NCBI GenBank assembly: GCA_965198095.1
Contig: OZ240239.1
Coordinates: forward strand, 1,798,001-1,862,000
Reading direction: 5' to 3'
DNA from: CBDFJH01 sp965198095
Lineage (GTDB): Bacteria > Latescibacterota > UBA2968 > GCA-2709665
Length of the DNA: 64,000 nt
Under the pieces are notes generated by a model that did no database searches, was not told the origin of the DNA, and worked only from the letters and a program-made list of their open reading frames with translations. The translations under genes and the position numbers were made by a program. This document shows positions 43,749-53,000 of the stretch, piece by piece; position 1 is the first letter of the stretch, and each line of letters opens with the position of its first letter.

Positions 43749-44171
43749 CTATCCCCAGGCCTTTCCGCTCGGATTCCGGCGGCGCTTCTTCTTACGGGGA
43801 AGGTCTCCTTTCTCCACGATGAACCCGACCAGGCGCTTCTGTGCCAGCTTCTTCAGGTAGGCCAACAGCGAGATTTCGGCCTCCTTCTCGTTGATCTTGT
43901 GGTTCCGGCTGAGTCGTCGGATCATCGCTTCCACGGTCGTGCGGCCGTCACACATCTCCCAGACCTGCGTTCCAATCTGGTCCAGGATGAGAGTTCTCTG
44001 CTTCGGGATCCAGAAGATTTTCGAAAGGATCCGAACCTTCCAGTTGTCCCCCCGTTTCATGGTGATGCTCGCCTCACCGTCTTCGGTCTTTTCCCACTCC
44101 AGAAGGTCGTTTCGGGTCGGCTTGGAGCCGAACATCGCCTCGCGGCTGATCTTGGGTTGTCCTCTGAGCAT
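43749..44171 (-). CDS. PqqD-like protein (RiPP recognition element fold)
   Basis: 140 residues. The PqqD pattern is visible at about residues 60-118: RTLILDQIGTQVWEMCDGRT, TVEAMIRRLSRNHKINEKEA and LKKLAQKRLVGFI, a winged-helix-like fold. In PqqD and many RiPP enzymes this fold binds the leader peptide of a ribosomally made precursor. The N-terminal 55 residues and the very basic tail (RKKKRRRN) are extra. It is the last gene of an operon with a TIM-barrel isomerase and an unknown protein. No radical SAM gene or precursor peptide was seen beside it, so a RiPP role is unproven. Confidence 0.75.
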   Translation of the reverse strand: MLRGQPKISREAMFGSKPTRNDLLEWEKTEDGEASITMKRGDNWKVRILSKIFWIPKQRTLILDQIGTQVWEMCDGRTTVEAMIRRLSRNHKINEKEAEISLLAYLKKLAQKRLVGFIVEKGDLPRKKKRRRNPSGKAWG

Positions 44172-44183
44172 GGAGTGCCTGGT

Positions 44184-44999
44184 TCAGTATCCGAGCTTGC
44201 CGAGATATGCGCGCATGCCCTTGCTTCGTCTGGCATCGCTGCGAGGATCGTCGAGGAAGGGTTCGCCGGGGCAGCAGGCGATCCATCTGGAGAACCCGAC
44301 CGCTTCCAGGGTCGCCAGGACGTCGGGAAAGTCTACGTTTTGCGCCTCGCCCACGTCGGCCCAGGTGACGATGTAAGTCCCATCCTCTGCACGGGAACTC
44401 GACGCGAAATCCTGTAAGTGAACGTAGTCCAACTCGTTCCGGTAGTCGCGGATGGCGTCGGAGGGATCGTAGCCCCAGAGCTGGGCGTGGGAGACATCGA
44501 TGCAGAGTCTGGTTTTGTCGACTTGCCGCATGAAGAAAGCCAGGTCTTCTTTGGAATCGATCGGCGTGTTCGTGTGGATGTGGTAGCAAACATCGAGCGC
44601 ATATTGAGCCGCGTAGTCGGCCAACGCTTCAGCGCCTTCAGCAACGCGCCTGAGGTCTTCTTCCGTCGCCTGTCTGCCTTCAGGCTTCAGACCGCTCATG
44701 GCCATGAAGCAGTCGACCTCCATCTCCGCCGCATAGTCGATGCGGCGCATGTTGCGTTCCACCCCTTCCGGGTCTCGCCTTTCCGGGGGTGCGTCTGAGC
44801 TGAGCACGGCCAGCGGAAGGCCGACGTTCTTACAGATCCGTCGGAGTCGAGCGGGAGGGCCGAGCTGATCCAACGGCAGGCGTCCTTCCCAGCCATCCCA
44901 CCCTGCCTTTCTGACTTCTTCAAGCGCGGGTTCCAGGTCAGGATCCCGCCACCTGATCGTACAATAGGCGAACTTGAAGGACACGTTATCCCGACTCAT
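44184..44999 (-). CDS. sugar phosphate isomerase/epimerase-like TIM-barrel protein
   Basis: 271 residues. Xylose-isomerase-like (AP endonuclease 2 superfamily) TIM barrel: FAYCTIRWRDPDLEPALEEV, MEVDCFMAMSGLKPEGR, DVCYHIHTNTPIDSKEDLAF, RLCIDVSHAQLWGYDP (metal-binding D and H) and LDYVHLQDF (metal-binding H) give the expected metal ligands. Members isomerise or epimerise sugars and related polyols, or break down inositol-type compounds. The start overlaps the stop of the upstream unknown gene by 14 bases, so it is coupled to it, and the PqqD-like gene follows 12 bases later. Confidence 0.82.
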   Translation of the reverse strand: MSRDNVSFKFAYCTIRWRDPDLEPALEEVRKAGWDGWEGRLPLDQLGPPARLRRICKNVGLPLAVLSSDAPPERRDPEGVERNMRRIDYAAEMEVDCFMAMSGLKPEGRQATEEDLRRVAEGAEALADYAAQYALDVCYHIHTNTPIDSKEDLAFFMRQVDKTRLCIDVSHAQLWGYDPSDAIRDYRNELDYVHLQDFASSSRAEDGTYIVTWADVGEAQNVDFPDVLATLEAVGFSRWIACCPGEPFLDDPRSDARRSKGMRAYLGKLGY

Positions 45000-45963
45000 C
45001 TTCCGAGTGACAGGGAAGCGCGTTAGAACAGGTATCCAGGTCTGGAACCGAGCCTCGATCCTTCCAGAATGCGTGCAGGGTGAAGATCTTGTTCGAACGC
45101 TCGCAGGACCATACCCGGCCTTCGATGCTGAAGCGGGGCTGAACGTTCCAGACGGGCAGCGGGCGAAGCAGGCCCCGAAGTCGGCTTTTGGGTCGACCGT
45201 TCACCGAGAGCGCGGCGTGCGCCCTGACCGAGCCGTCTCCTATTTCAAAGTCGTAGTGGCGGAGGTCTTTCTTGAAGAATGCCCGGTACCAATCCGAAAG
45301 CGTCTGTGTCCGAAGCAGGACTTCCGCGAGGCTGACTCGGTCCACCTGAAGCAGGTTTCGATCGTTTTGGAAACAGAGTTTGATGTGACCCGATTTGAGT
45401 TCGTAACTTTCCAGCTCGTAGCCTGATGGGGAAGTGAACTCCAAATCGTAGAGCGCCCACAGCTTCGGGGCTCCGGGGGAGGTGTCGCGGACGGAGGTGA
45501 AGAGCTTCGGCAGGATCTCCCCCAAGTCTTCCTCCGGGCGCCCCATGACCCTCAGGAAGAACATCCGGTCGCTTCTGGGGCTGTAGCACGCCAGCGTCGT
45601 CACCCGAAATTCTGCTTCCCAGCGAAAGGACTCCGCGGCGCCCATGTCTGGCGGGCTGAGTACGGGGGAGCCCAGGTGACGTTCCACGTTCAGCCCCTTC
45701 CCCTGCTTTTGGGCCTTCTTGGCCAGCCCCTCAACGTAGCGATCCACGAGGCGTCCCAACGCGTCATCCCCTCGTGCCTCACGCCATTCCAGCTCGAGTC
45801 TGACGATTTTTCGGTCGTCCAGACGGACGCTCCCAGACTTTCGGTCTCCCACGATCTTGCCTGGATTCCAGTCCCGAGGAATGTCCAGGCACACACCTTC
45901 CCAGCCAAAGGGGGTCCACTCGGAATAGCGCAGTCGTTTCACGGCCCGTCTCCAACACAGCAT
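44986..45963 (-). CDS. uncharacterised protein, first gene of the PqqD operon
   Basis: 325 residues from ATG 45963; the frame is open to ATG 46005, but a strong promoter (45989-46016) would start transcription after that codon. Not recognised. Visible parts are YSEWTPFGWEGVCLDIPRDW near the start, a mixed alpha/beta middle (SFRWEAEFRVTTLACYSPRS), and a C-terminal segment with SIEGRVWSCERSNKIFTLHA that looks like a C-x(2)-S-N-(K/R)-I-F motif. No signal peptide or membrane helix. It overlaps the isomerase gene by 14 bases. The C-terminal cysteine motif and the PqqD neighbour hint at a role in peptide or cofactor modification; this is speculative. Confidence 0.65.
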   Translation of the reverse strand: MLCWRRAVKRLRYSEWTPFGWEGVCLDIPRDWNPGKIVGDRKSGSVRLDDRKIVRLELEWREARGDDALGRLVDRYVEGLAKKAQKQGKGLNVERHLGSPVLSPPDMGAAESFRWEAEFRVTTLACYSPRSDRMFFLRVMGRPEEDLGEILPKLFTSVRDTSPGAPKLWALYDLEFTSPSGYELESYELKSGHIKLCFQNDRNLLQVDRVSLAEVLLRTQTLSDWYRAFFKKDLRHYDFEIGDGSVRAHAALSVNGRPKSRLRGLLRPLPVWNVQPRFSIEGRVWSCERSNKIFTLHAFWKDRGSVPDLDTCSNALPCHSEDESG

Positions 45964-45988
45964 GCGTTTGAGGGTTTCGGAACGTTTA

Positions 45989-46016
45989 AATATATCGACG
46001 TTCATCGAACTGTCAA
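45989..46016 (-). promoter_or_regulatory. candidate promoter of the PqqD-like operon
   Basis: On the minus strand a consensus TTGACA (46016-46011), 16 bases, then TATATT (45994-45989). It overlaps the first possible start codon at 46005, favouring the later ATG at 45963. Confidence 0.55.
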
Positions 46017-46158
46017 GCCGTTTGTCAAAACAATAACCTTTTTCAGAACAGTTGTTTAAAGAAAAACTGGCCCAGAAACCCGGACGTCGAAACGAATCGT
46101 GGGACAGCCCTCGGTTTAAGGATCTCGCTGCCTTTCAATCGGTTTTGAAAATTCTGGC

Positions 46159-46187
46159 TTGACGGTTGCACTAATGTGCACTATATT
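46159..46187 (+). promoter_or_regulatory. lexA promoter with candidate LexA operator
   Basis: TTGACG (46159-46164), a 17-base spacer and TATATT (46182-46187). The spacer contains the palindrome TGCACTAATGTGCA (46167-46180; half-sites TGCAC/GTGCA, 4-base centre), in the right place for autorepression. It is unlike the E. coli CTGT-N8-ACAG and Bacillus GAAC-N4-GTTC boxes. Confidence 0.65.
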
Positions 46188-46249
46188 CAGATGAGCACTT
46201 AATTCGATCACCCTTTGCCGCGGGCAAGCCCATCCCTGGGGATGCAACC

Positions 46250-46879
46250 ATGCGAGGAAAGCTGACGGCCAGACAGAGCGAAATCTATGAATTCATCGCA
46301 GAGTCGATTCGGAATATGGGTTATCCGCCCACGATCCGGGAGATCATGGGGGTCTTTCAGATTGCCTCCACGAACGGCGTCAGGACGACGTTGGCGGCCC
46401 TCGAGAAGAAGGGGTACATCCGCCGGAGGCCGATGCTCTCCCGGGGCATTGAACTCACCGATTACGTGGAGCGGGAGCTCCCACTATCGACCGAGGTCCG
46501 GGAAGTTCCCGTAGTCGGCCGGGTGGCCGCAGGCCAACCGATCTTGGCCCAGGAGAACTTGGACGGGAGGCTCGTCGTCGACCGTTCGTTTTTGACTTCC
46601 GACAAGGTCTTTGCCCTTCACGTGAGAGGGGAGAGCATGCGGAATGCGGGGATTCTGGACGGAGATTACGTGCTCGCAAGACAGCAGGAGAATGCGGAGT
46701 CGGGAGATATCGTCGTTGCGGTAATCGGTGAAGAGGCGACCGTGAAGCGGTATTATCGAGAAGGGCGCAGGGTGCGTCTGGTGCCTGAGAACGAAGCGTT
46801 CGAGCCGATCGTCGTCGATGCCCACCGGGATGCCTTTCGGATCGCAGGAAAGATCATCGGTCTGATGCGTCGCTTCTGA
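46250..46879 (+). CDS. lexA: LexA repressor
   Basis: 209 residues. SOS-response repressor that cleaves itself when bound to RecA filaments. The N-terminal winged helix (about 1-70) has YPPTIREIMGVFQIASTNGV as the recognition region; the cleavage site is A94-G95 in GRVAAGQPIL, and the catalytic dyad is S129 (VRGESMRNAG) and K166 (EEATVKRYY). The promoter upstream carries a dyad that is probably its own operator. The divergent PqqD operon starts 245 bases away, and a terminator follows at 46912. Confidence 0.95.
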   Translation: MRGKLTARQSEIYEFIAESIRNMGYPPTIREIMGVFQIASTNGVRTTLAALEKKGYIRRRPMLSRGIELTDYVERELPLSTEVREVPVVGRVAAGQPILAQENLDGRLVVDRSFLTSDKVFALHVRGESMRNAGILDGDYVLARQQENAESGDIVVAVIGEEATVKRYYREGRRVRLVPENEAFEPIVVDAHRDAFRIAGKIIGLMRRF

Positions 46880-46911
46880 GTCGTTCAACCCCTGTCGAAG
46901 ACGCCAATGGA

Positions 46912-46941
46912 CCCTCCGTCCGGATGGACGGAGGGTTTTTT
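46912..46941. terminator. rho-independent terminator after lexA
   Basis: CCCTCCGTCC (46912-46921) and GGACGGAGGG (46926-46935) form a perfect 10-bp stem with a GGAT loop, followed by TTTTTT. It separates lexA from the convergent dprA gene. Confidence 0.9.
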
Positions 46942-46959
46942 ACGCCTGCGAGGCCACGC

Positions 46960-48075
46960 TCACCGGAGCGACTTGCGCAGGAATCGTTTTCCCGGGAGCT
47001 GTTCCACGAGGTCCGAGAGCTCAAGGCCGAGGAGGATGCCCAGGGTCTTTTCGACCGTAAGTCCGGCCTTGGAGGCGATGACATCTACGTGAAGCGGGGC
47101 GCTTTCGGCGAGGCAGTCGCGGACGTTTGTCTCCGCATCCGAAAGTGCCACCTCCGGAACGGACGGGCGGGGCGAGGCGGTCTCGGGTCCGGGGCGAGGC
47201 AGTGAAGGCCCGAGCTCCTCCAGGATGTGTTCGACCTGTTCCACCAGGACCGCACCCTGCCTGATGAGTCGATGTGTCCCAGTGCTTCGGCCGGAGTGGA
47301 TCGGCCCAGGCACGGCAAAGACCTCTCTGTTCTGTTCCACGGCGTGGCGCGCGGTTATGAGGGCGCCACTGCGTCGGCCTGCTTCTACGATGAGGACACC
47401 CAGGCTGAGGCCGCTGATGATTCGATTGCGACGCGGAAAGTTGTGGGGTTCCGGACGCGTGCCCAGTGGAAATTCGGAGACGACGGCGCCGCGCTCGCAA
47501 ATTTTCTCGAACAGCCTCAGATTTTGCGGAGGATAGGGCATATCGAGACCGCTTCCAAGAACGGCCGCCGTGTGGCCGCCCACGGCCAAGGCGCCTCGAT
47601 GGGCCTGCGTGTCGATGCCCTTGGCCAAGCCGCTCACGACCGTCATCCCGCGCATCGCAATTTGGGAGGCGAAGCGGTGCGCGTTGTCGCGGCCGTAGCT
47701 CGTGAAGGAACGCGAACCGACGACCGCCAGGGTCGGCCGATGCAGGAGAGTCATATCTCCTTTGACGAACAGGACCGGGGGTGGCGCGTGGGTCTGCTTC
47801 AGGAGCGGTGGATATTCGGGGTCGGAAAACGTGAGAATCCGGACCTTTTTGGACGTCGCGATTTCGATTTGGAGGGCGGCCCAGTCTTGATCCTTTTGGG
47901 CTGCGATGGCGCGGGCGACGCTGTCGGAAATGTTTGCGCGCCCGCACAGCTGGACGCGAGGTGCCTGCAAGGCCGTTCCCGGCGTGTCAAACTGGCGCAG
48001 CAGCTCCAAATAGGCCGCGGGGCCCAGGCCAGGCACGGAAAGCAGGGTCAGCCAATCCTGGAGATCTTGATTCAT
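46960..48075 (-). CDS. dprA: DNA-processing protein DprA
   Basis: 371 residues. DprA loads RecA onto incoming single-stranded DNA in natural transformation. The Rossmann-like core has LAVVGSRSFTSYG, VSGLAKGIDTQAHRGAL and HNFPRRNRIISGLSLGVLIV, with GSGLDMPYPPQN between them. An N-terminal helix-hairpin-like segment (LSVPGLGPAAYLELL) and a C-terminal winged-helix (about 305-370) complete the family architecture. The start codon is directly after the obgE stop, so the two are translationally linked. Confidence 0.93.
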   Translation of the reverse strand: MNQDLQDWLTLLSVPGLGPAAYLELLRQFDTPGTALQAPRVQLCGRANISDSVARAIAAQKDQDWAALQIEIATSKKVRILTFSDPEYPPLLKQTHAPPPVLFVKGDMTLLHRPTLAVVGSRSFTSYGRDNAHRFASQIAMRGMTVVSGLAKGIDTQAHRGALAVGGHTAAVLGSGLDMPYPPQNLRLFEKICERGAVVSEFPLGTRPEPHNFPRRNRIISGLSLGVLIVEAGRRSGALITARHAVEQNREVFAVPGPIHSGRSTGTHRLIRQGAVLVEQVEHILEELGPSLPRPGPETASPRPSVPEVALSDAETNVRDCLAESAPLHVDVIASKAGLTVEKTLGILLGLELSDLVEQLPGKRFLRKSLR

Positions 48076-49071
48076 TCAGGTTGCGACATCCGAGCCGCGA
48101 GTCTGTCTAACCGCGTCTCCCAGTCGGGAGACCAGCGCGGGGACACCTTCGCCGGTGACCGAAGAGAAGGCCAGCTCCGTTTCAAGTTCCCTGAGCAGGG
48201 AGGTCCGTCCGTCGGGCTGCAGGAGATCGATCTTGGAAGCCGCGACGAGCATCGGCTTTTCGAGAAGCTTCGGGCTGAAGTGGCCCAATTCCTCGCGGAG
48301 AACCTGGAGGTCGCCCCGAGGTGCCGGGCGAGAGGCATCGATGAGCAGGAGGAGCACCCTCGTGCGCTCGATGTGCCGAAGGAACTGGTGACCCAGCCCC
48401 CGTCCTTTATGCGCCCCTTCAATCAACCCCGGGATGTCGGCGGCGACGAAGGTGTCGAAGTCACCCGATCTGACGATTCCCAGACAGGGCTGCAACGTCG
48501 TAAACGGGTAGTCGGCGACCCTGGGGTGTGCGGCGGAAATGCGAGATAGAAGGGTCGATTTCCCGGCGTTTGGATGGCCCACCAGGCCGGCATCGGCAAT
48601 CAGTTTGAGTTCCAGTTCGAGGCGTTTCGTCTGGCCGTCTTCTCCAGGCTGCGTCCGTTCCGGGGCCCGGTTGGTGGGCGTGGCAAAGCGCGTGTTTCCC
48701 CGGCCCCCCCGGCCGCCTCTCACGAGGGCGAGACGCGCGCCGGCTTCTGTCAGGTCCGCAAGGATTTCTCGGGTTTCGAAATCCTTCACGACCGTGCCCG
48801 GCGGCACGCGAATCTCCGCATTCCACCCCCGCTTCCCCGCGCGCTTCTTGCCCGTTCCAGGTCCGCCGTGACCGGCCCTCACCTCCGGCCTGTATCGATA
48901 GTCCAGGAGGGTATTCAGGGAAGGATCGACCAGAAGGACGACATCTCCGCCATCTCCGCCGTCGCCACCGTCAGGCCCTCCGCGCGGCTCGTATTTCTCT
49001 CTTCGAAAGCTTCTGCAACCGGCCCCTCCGTCACCGGATTGAACGCGTATCTTGACTTGGTCAACAAACAT
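48076..49071 (-). CDS. obgE: GTPase Obg
   Basis: 331 residues from ATG 49071; the frame is open to 49173, but MFVDQVKIRVQSGDGGAGC is the normal N-terminus. The Obg fold is glycine-rich (RGGPDGGDGGDGGDVVLLVD, VRGGRGGRGNTRFATPTNRA), followed by the G domain: G1 GHPNAGKSTLL, G2 FTTLQP, G3 DIPGLIEGA and G4 ASKIDL. It acts in ribosome assembly and stress control and lacks the C-terminal OCT extension of some species. It lies between coaD and dprA. Confidence 0.95.
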   Translation of the reverse strand: MFVDQVKIRVQSGDGGAGCRSFRREKYEPRGGPDGGDGGDGGDVVLLVDPSLNTLLDYRYRPEVRAGHGGPGTGKKRAGKRGWNAEIRVPPGTVVKDFETREILADLTEAGARLALVRGGRGGRGNTRFATPTNRAPERTQPGEDGQTKRLELELKLIADAGLVGHPNAGKSTLLSRISAAHPRVADYPFTTLQPCLGIVRSGDFDTFVAADIPGLIEGAHKGRGLGHQFLRHIERTRVLLLLIDASRPAPRGDLQVLREELGHFSPKLLEKPMLVAASKIDLLQPDGRTSLLRELETELAFSSVTGEGVPALVSRLGDAVRQTRGSDVAT

Positions 49072-49105
49072 CGGCGATCGGTCTACGTCCTCGAATCCTA
49101 TTTTG

Positions 49106-49585
49106 TCAGATTGGAAACTTCGCGCGCAGCTTCCCGGCGACCTGCGGGGACACGAACGGCGTGAGGTCGCCACCGAACTCGGCGATCTCGCGCACGATGG
49201 TCGAGTTCAGGTAGGTGTATTCTACGCTGGGCATCATGTAAATGCTCTCGAACCTCGAATCCAGCTGGCGATTCGCCACGGCCATGGGCAGTTCGAGCTC
49301 ATACTCCATCGTGCTTCGGAGGCTTCTCACGATCGTGTATACACCCATCTTCTCGGCGCAGTGCACCAGCAGTCCTCTAAACTGGATCACTTCGACCTGA
49401 GGATAGTCGCGCGTGACATCCCGTACCATGTCCACGCGTTCGTCTGGCGCAAAGAGGGGTTTCTTCTGCGGGTTGTGCCCTACCGCCACGATCAGCCGGT
49501 CGAAGATCCTGATCGCCCGCTTGATGAGGTCCAGGTGGCCGTAGGTGATGGGATCGAACGTTCCGGGATAGAGTAGCTTGCTCAC
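49106..49585 (-). CDS. coaD: phosphopantetheine adenylyltransferase
   Basis: 159 residues from a GTG at 49585 with AGGGGG seven bases upstream. It makes dephospho-CoA from 4'-phosphopantetheine and ATP. The nucleotidyltransferase motif YPGTFDPITYGH (H17) is at the start, VGHNPQKKPLF and RGLLVHCAE follow, and the late YTYLNSTIVREIA motif binds ATP. The length equals the bacterial family norm of about 160. Between comEA and obgE in the same operon. Confidence 0.95.
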   Translation of the reverse strand: MSKLLYPGTFDPITYGHLDLIKRAIRIFDRLIVAVGHNPQKKPLFAPDERVDMVRDVTRDYPQVEVIQFRGLLVHCAEKMGVYTIVRSLRSTMEYELELPMAVANRQLDSRFESIYMMPSVEYTYLNSTIVREIAEFGGDLTPFVSPQVAGKLRAKFPI

Positions 49586-49602
49586 GGGAATCCCCCTTCC
49601 GT

Positions 49603-49995
49603 TCACGGCGCCGAAACCAGAACCAGGTGTCTGAGCTTCGCCACCGTCTTTTTTCCGATGCCCTTCACGCCTTCCAGGTCTTCCACGCGTTGAAAGGGCC
49701 CGTGACTGTTGCGGTAGTCGACGATCCTGGCCGCGGTTCGGGGTCCGATTCTGGGCAGTCGCTCCAGTTCTTCAGCCGTTGCCTTGTTCAGGTCGATCCG
49801 CTGCGACGTTTCCTCCCGGGGTCCGGATCCGGATTTGGCCGGGTCCGTCGGGACCTGGACCGCACCCTTTCGGACTTCGAAGTCGGGAAGGCCGTCATCC
49901 ATATAGTGATTCAGCAGCCGCACCCCGGCGCCCACGAGGAGCGTTCCGGTCAGCAGCAGTATCACGATCCGTTCGTTTCGATTGAACGAGAACAT
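49603..49995 (-). CDS. ComEA-like membrane-anchored helix-hairpin-helix protein
   Basis: 130 residues from ATG 49995, with GGGGA upstream. It has an N-terminal membrane anchor (RIVILLLTGTLLVGAGVRLL), a linker of about 45 residues, and a ComEA HhH pair (about 68-130): IDLNKATAEELERLPRIGPR and VEDLEGVKGIGKKTVAKLRH. ComEA binds double-stranded DNA during natural transformation. With dprA four genes on, it supports competence ability. It starts 19 bases after the sprA stop. Confidence 0.87.
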   Translation of the reverse strand: MFSFNRNERIVILLLTGTLLVGAGVRLLNHYMDDGLPDFEVRKGAVQVPTDPAKSGSGPREETSQRIDLNKATAEELERLPRIGPRTAARIVDYRNSHGPFQRVEDLEGVKGIGKKTVAKLRHLVLVSAP

Positions 49996-50014
49996 CAAAA
50001 TCCCCACGGGCGAA

Positions 50015-53000
50015 TCAGTTGAAACGGATTTCGCCCCAAAGCTTGAACCCCCATTCCTTGTTCGTGGAAACCCGGAGGCGATCCTCAATGTTCCTATGGT
50101 GAAATCTCGTGCCTCCAGTGAAGGTGTTGCTGAATTTGTATTGCGCCGCCAGATGGGCGGACCAGGTGCTCTGATCCTTCCGCATCACGGGCTCGGCCGG
50201 TTCGTCCTCAGACGTCGTCCTGGGTATTTCGGTCACCCGACTCGATCCTCTGGTGTAGTCCAAATCGACGTTGATGTTGCCCTTAAGGCTCTCCAGGAAC
50301 CCGGGCTTCCAGTAGTAAGTGAGCGTGCTCTTGAAATCTGACTGGTCGGTGATCGTCTTGCCGAGCAGCCGGGTCTGGAGGGGCGGCGCCTCATCTCCGA
50401 CGTTGCGTTGATACCGCAGGTCGGTCCGCTCACTCTGATCGCCTCTGAAGTTCAAGGTCATCTTGTTCTTCAACCGGGCCGTCCACTGATAGAGCGGCCT
50501 GTAGATCGTGTTCCGGCTGTCGCTCGTGACGGAGAGCGTATCCAGCCCGCCCTCTCCGATTTGGGTATGGGTCTTCGCCACGTTGAGCTGAAGACTGGAA
50601 CTGGCCAGCACGGCACGTAGGAGGGGGAGCCGCTCCAGGCCTCGCCAGTTGGCCGTAAGGCGGGGCAGGGTGCGGGTCTCCTGTTCGGTATTCACGTTGC
50701 CGAAGTTGCGGTTGCGCGTGTAGCTGCCGGACGTCTGGACGCTGAGGCCGCCCGGGAATCTCAACCCCGTCGAGAACATTGCGTTGTCTTTGAGAGCCCG
50801 CCTGTCCACGCGGGTCACCCCGCTTGAACCGAATCGATCGACGGTTGTGGTGTCCGAGAACCCGAACTGAAACGGGAGGCGGGGCCTCTGCTTCAACCCG
50901 AACAGGTTGAACGTGCTGGTTTGTCCGACGGAAGTGGTCAGCGCCTGGAACGAACTGCCAACGCTTCCCACGACGCGACGGAGCGAGAACCCTTCGGTCC
51001 GCTTTCCCTTGAGCCTCCGGAACAGGAGGGGGAGGTTGAAGCTCGTCCGGGCGTTGATGCTCTTGCTGCCGTTGACGGTCAACCCCTTGCGTCGGCTCCC
51101 GCCCGGTACGGTCTGCCCGCCTGTTTCAAGCCGCTCCCGGTAGGTGGCGTTGTACTGGCTGCTGAAGTTGACCCAGGAGAGCAACCGGGTCGTGTAACCA
51201 AAGCCGAATTGCTGAGAACGGTTCGTTTCCCGCCCGAACTGGAGCCGGGTGAGGCCGAACCCGTTTCGCAGGTCGCGATTCAGTTCGAGGTTGTAGCTGG
51301 CATTCAGACTTCTCAAGGGTTTCATCGTGACACGGTAGACTTCGTTCATGCTGAATGTCTCTCGGCGGGTTTCGGTAAGATCCGAGGTGTCGCCCACGAC
51401 CGCGGTGAAGGCTCGCTGGTCGTTCAGGTTGCGGCTGACGCGCGCCGTGTATCGGACGTTTTCGGGAAAGTAGAAGACCTCGGTTTGCCTCACCCGCTTG
51501 AACAGGGGCAGCCACTTGAAGATGCGCGCCCCCTTTTGCGTGGGTCTCAGCTCGTAAGCAAAGTTCCCGTTCAGGTTCTCCGTCTTGCGGATTCTTCTGC
51601 GGGTGATCGCGCCGCCCTCGGAGTTGTTCCTGGAGAGGCTCATGGACGCATTGATCCTGTCGAAGAAGAGAAGCGCGAACAGGCTTGGATTCCTGGGCGC
51701 GGGTCGCTTCCTGAGGGTGATGTTGAGCAGGGAGTTGGACTGAACATTGCTCTCGTCACGCTGCTGTTCCGAGGTGAGGACGACATCGGACCCGGGTCTG
51801 ATGCGCGGGACCGACGCGGAGCGATTGTAGTTGAACCTCACCGGGATCGTGGCATTCCAGCCGCTCGGCAGGAATTTGTTGAGATTCACCTGACCGTTCA
51901 CGCGGAACCGGCTGGTGGTGTTTCCGGAGGCGCGGCCCCGGAGGTCCTGGAAGTCGCCGCTGCGCCGCTCGAGCTCGACGGACAGGTTGCCCAGGTCCGC
52001 CAGGGTGGCCTGGAGGTTGAAGACTCCGGACAGTGCTCGCTTCTTTCGGATCTCATCTATCCTGAGTTCGTTCACCCAGACCTCGTTCTTGCCATCCAGC
52101 GTCCGCGTGCCCCGGTTGCGAACGCCGATCGTGAACGACCTGATACTCGAGAGGGACGGATTCCCGCGAACGAAATAGAACTTGCCTTTCTCGTCCCGAG
52201 TCCCGATGCTGTTGTCGTCCGCGTTGAATCGGGCGAAGTATTCCCCGGACGAGAGCGAGAGCGTGAGGCTGTCGGAAGCGGCCCCGGAAAGCTTCAGGTC
52301 CGAGAGCCGGCCTTTCAGCTGAGACAGCAGCTCCAGATCGATGGTTGCGGCATTCGCCTCCGGGGCCCAGCCCCTGTAGGTGGGGGACCGGTATTCGTAG
52401 ATGTTCAGCGTGTCCTCGGCGATCGGCGCGAACCGGATAAACAGCTCCACCGGGCTCCCCCCCGTGGATGCGCTGTCTTCCACGGCCGGAAAGTTGCGGA
52501 TGTGGGTCGGGCTGCTGGGGTTTCCCCCGTGTACGTCCATGCGCATCAAACGGTAGCGGGTGTAGTTCTGGCCCTGGAGCAGGGCTCGCGAGGCGGAGAC
52601 CCGATCCCCGGGTGCGAGATCCTCGAATTGCAAGGCGAGAGAGCGCTCCAGCTGCTCCAGGCCGGTCTGTGGGTCTTTTTCCAGCTCGATGTCGGGCGGG
52701 GCCTCGTACACGGTGTTGTCCGTTCCGATGCTGGCCACGCTGAACTCTCCGGACGTGACCGGAACCGGGTCCTCCAGCCAATTGCTGCCGACGACGTCGA
52801 AGGCGTAGAGCTGCATCGCCGTCGGCTCGTCGTGCTCAACCCAGAGGCGTACGAAGTCGACGGCATCGGCAAACGTCGGGTCGGCCGCCCCCTCCGCGGA
52901 CCGGGGCGCGTCATCCCCCCGGAGCGGAAGGCGCAGGAGTCGCCACGGGCTGCTGCTCGAATCGGATTGCGTCCCTTCCACCCGGAGGATCGGGCCGTCG

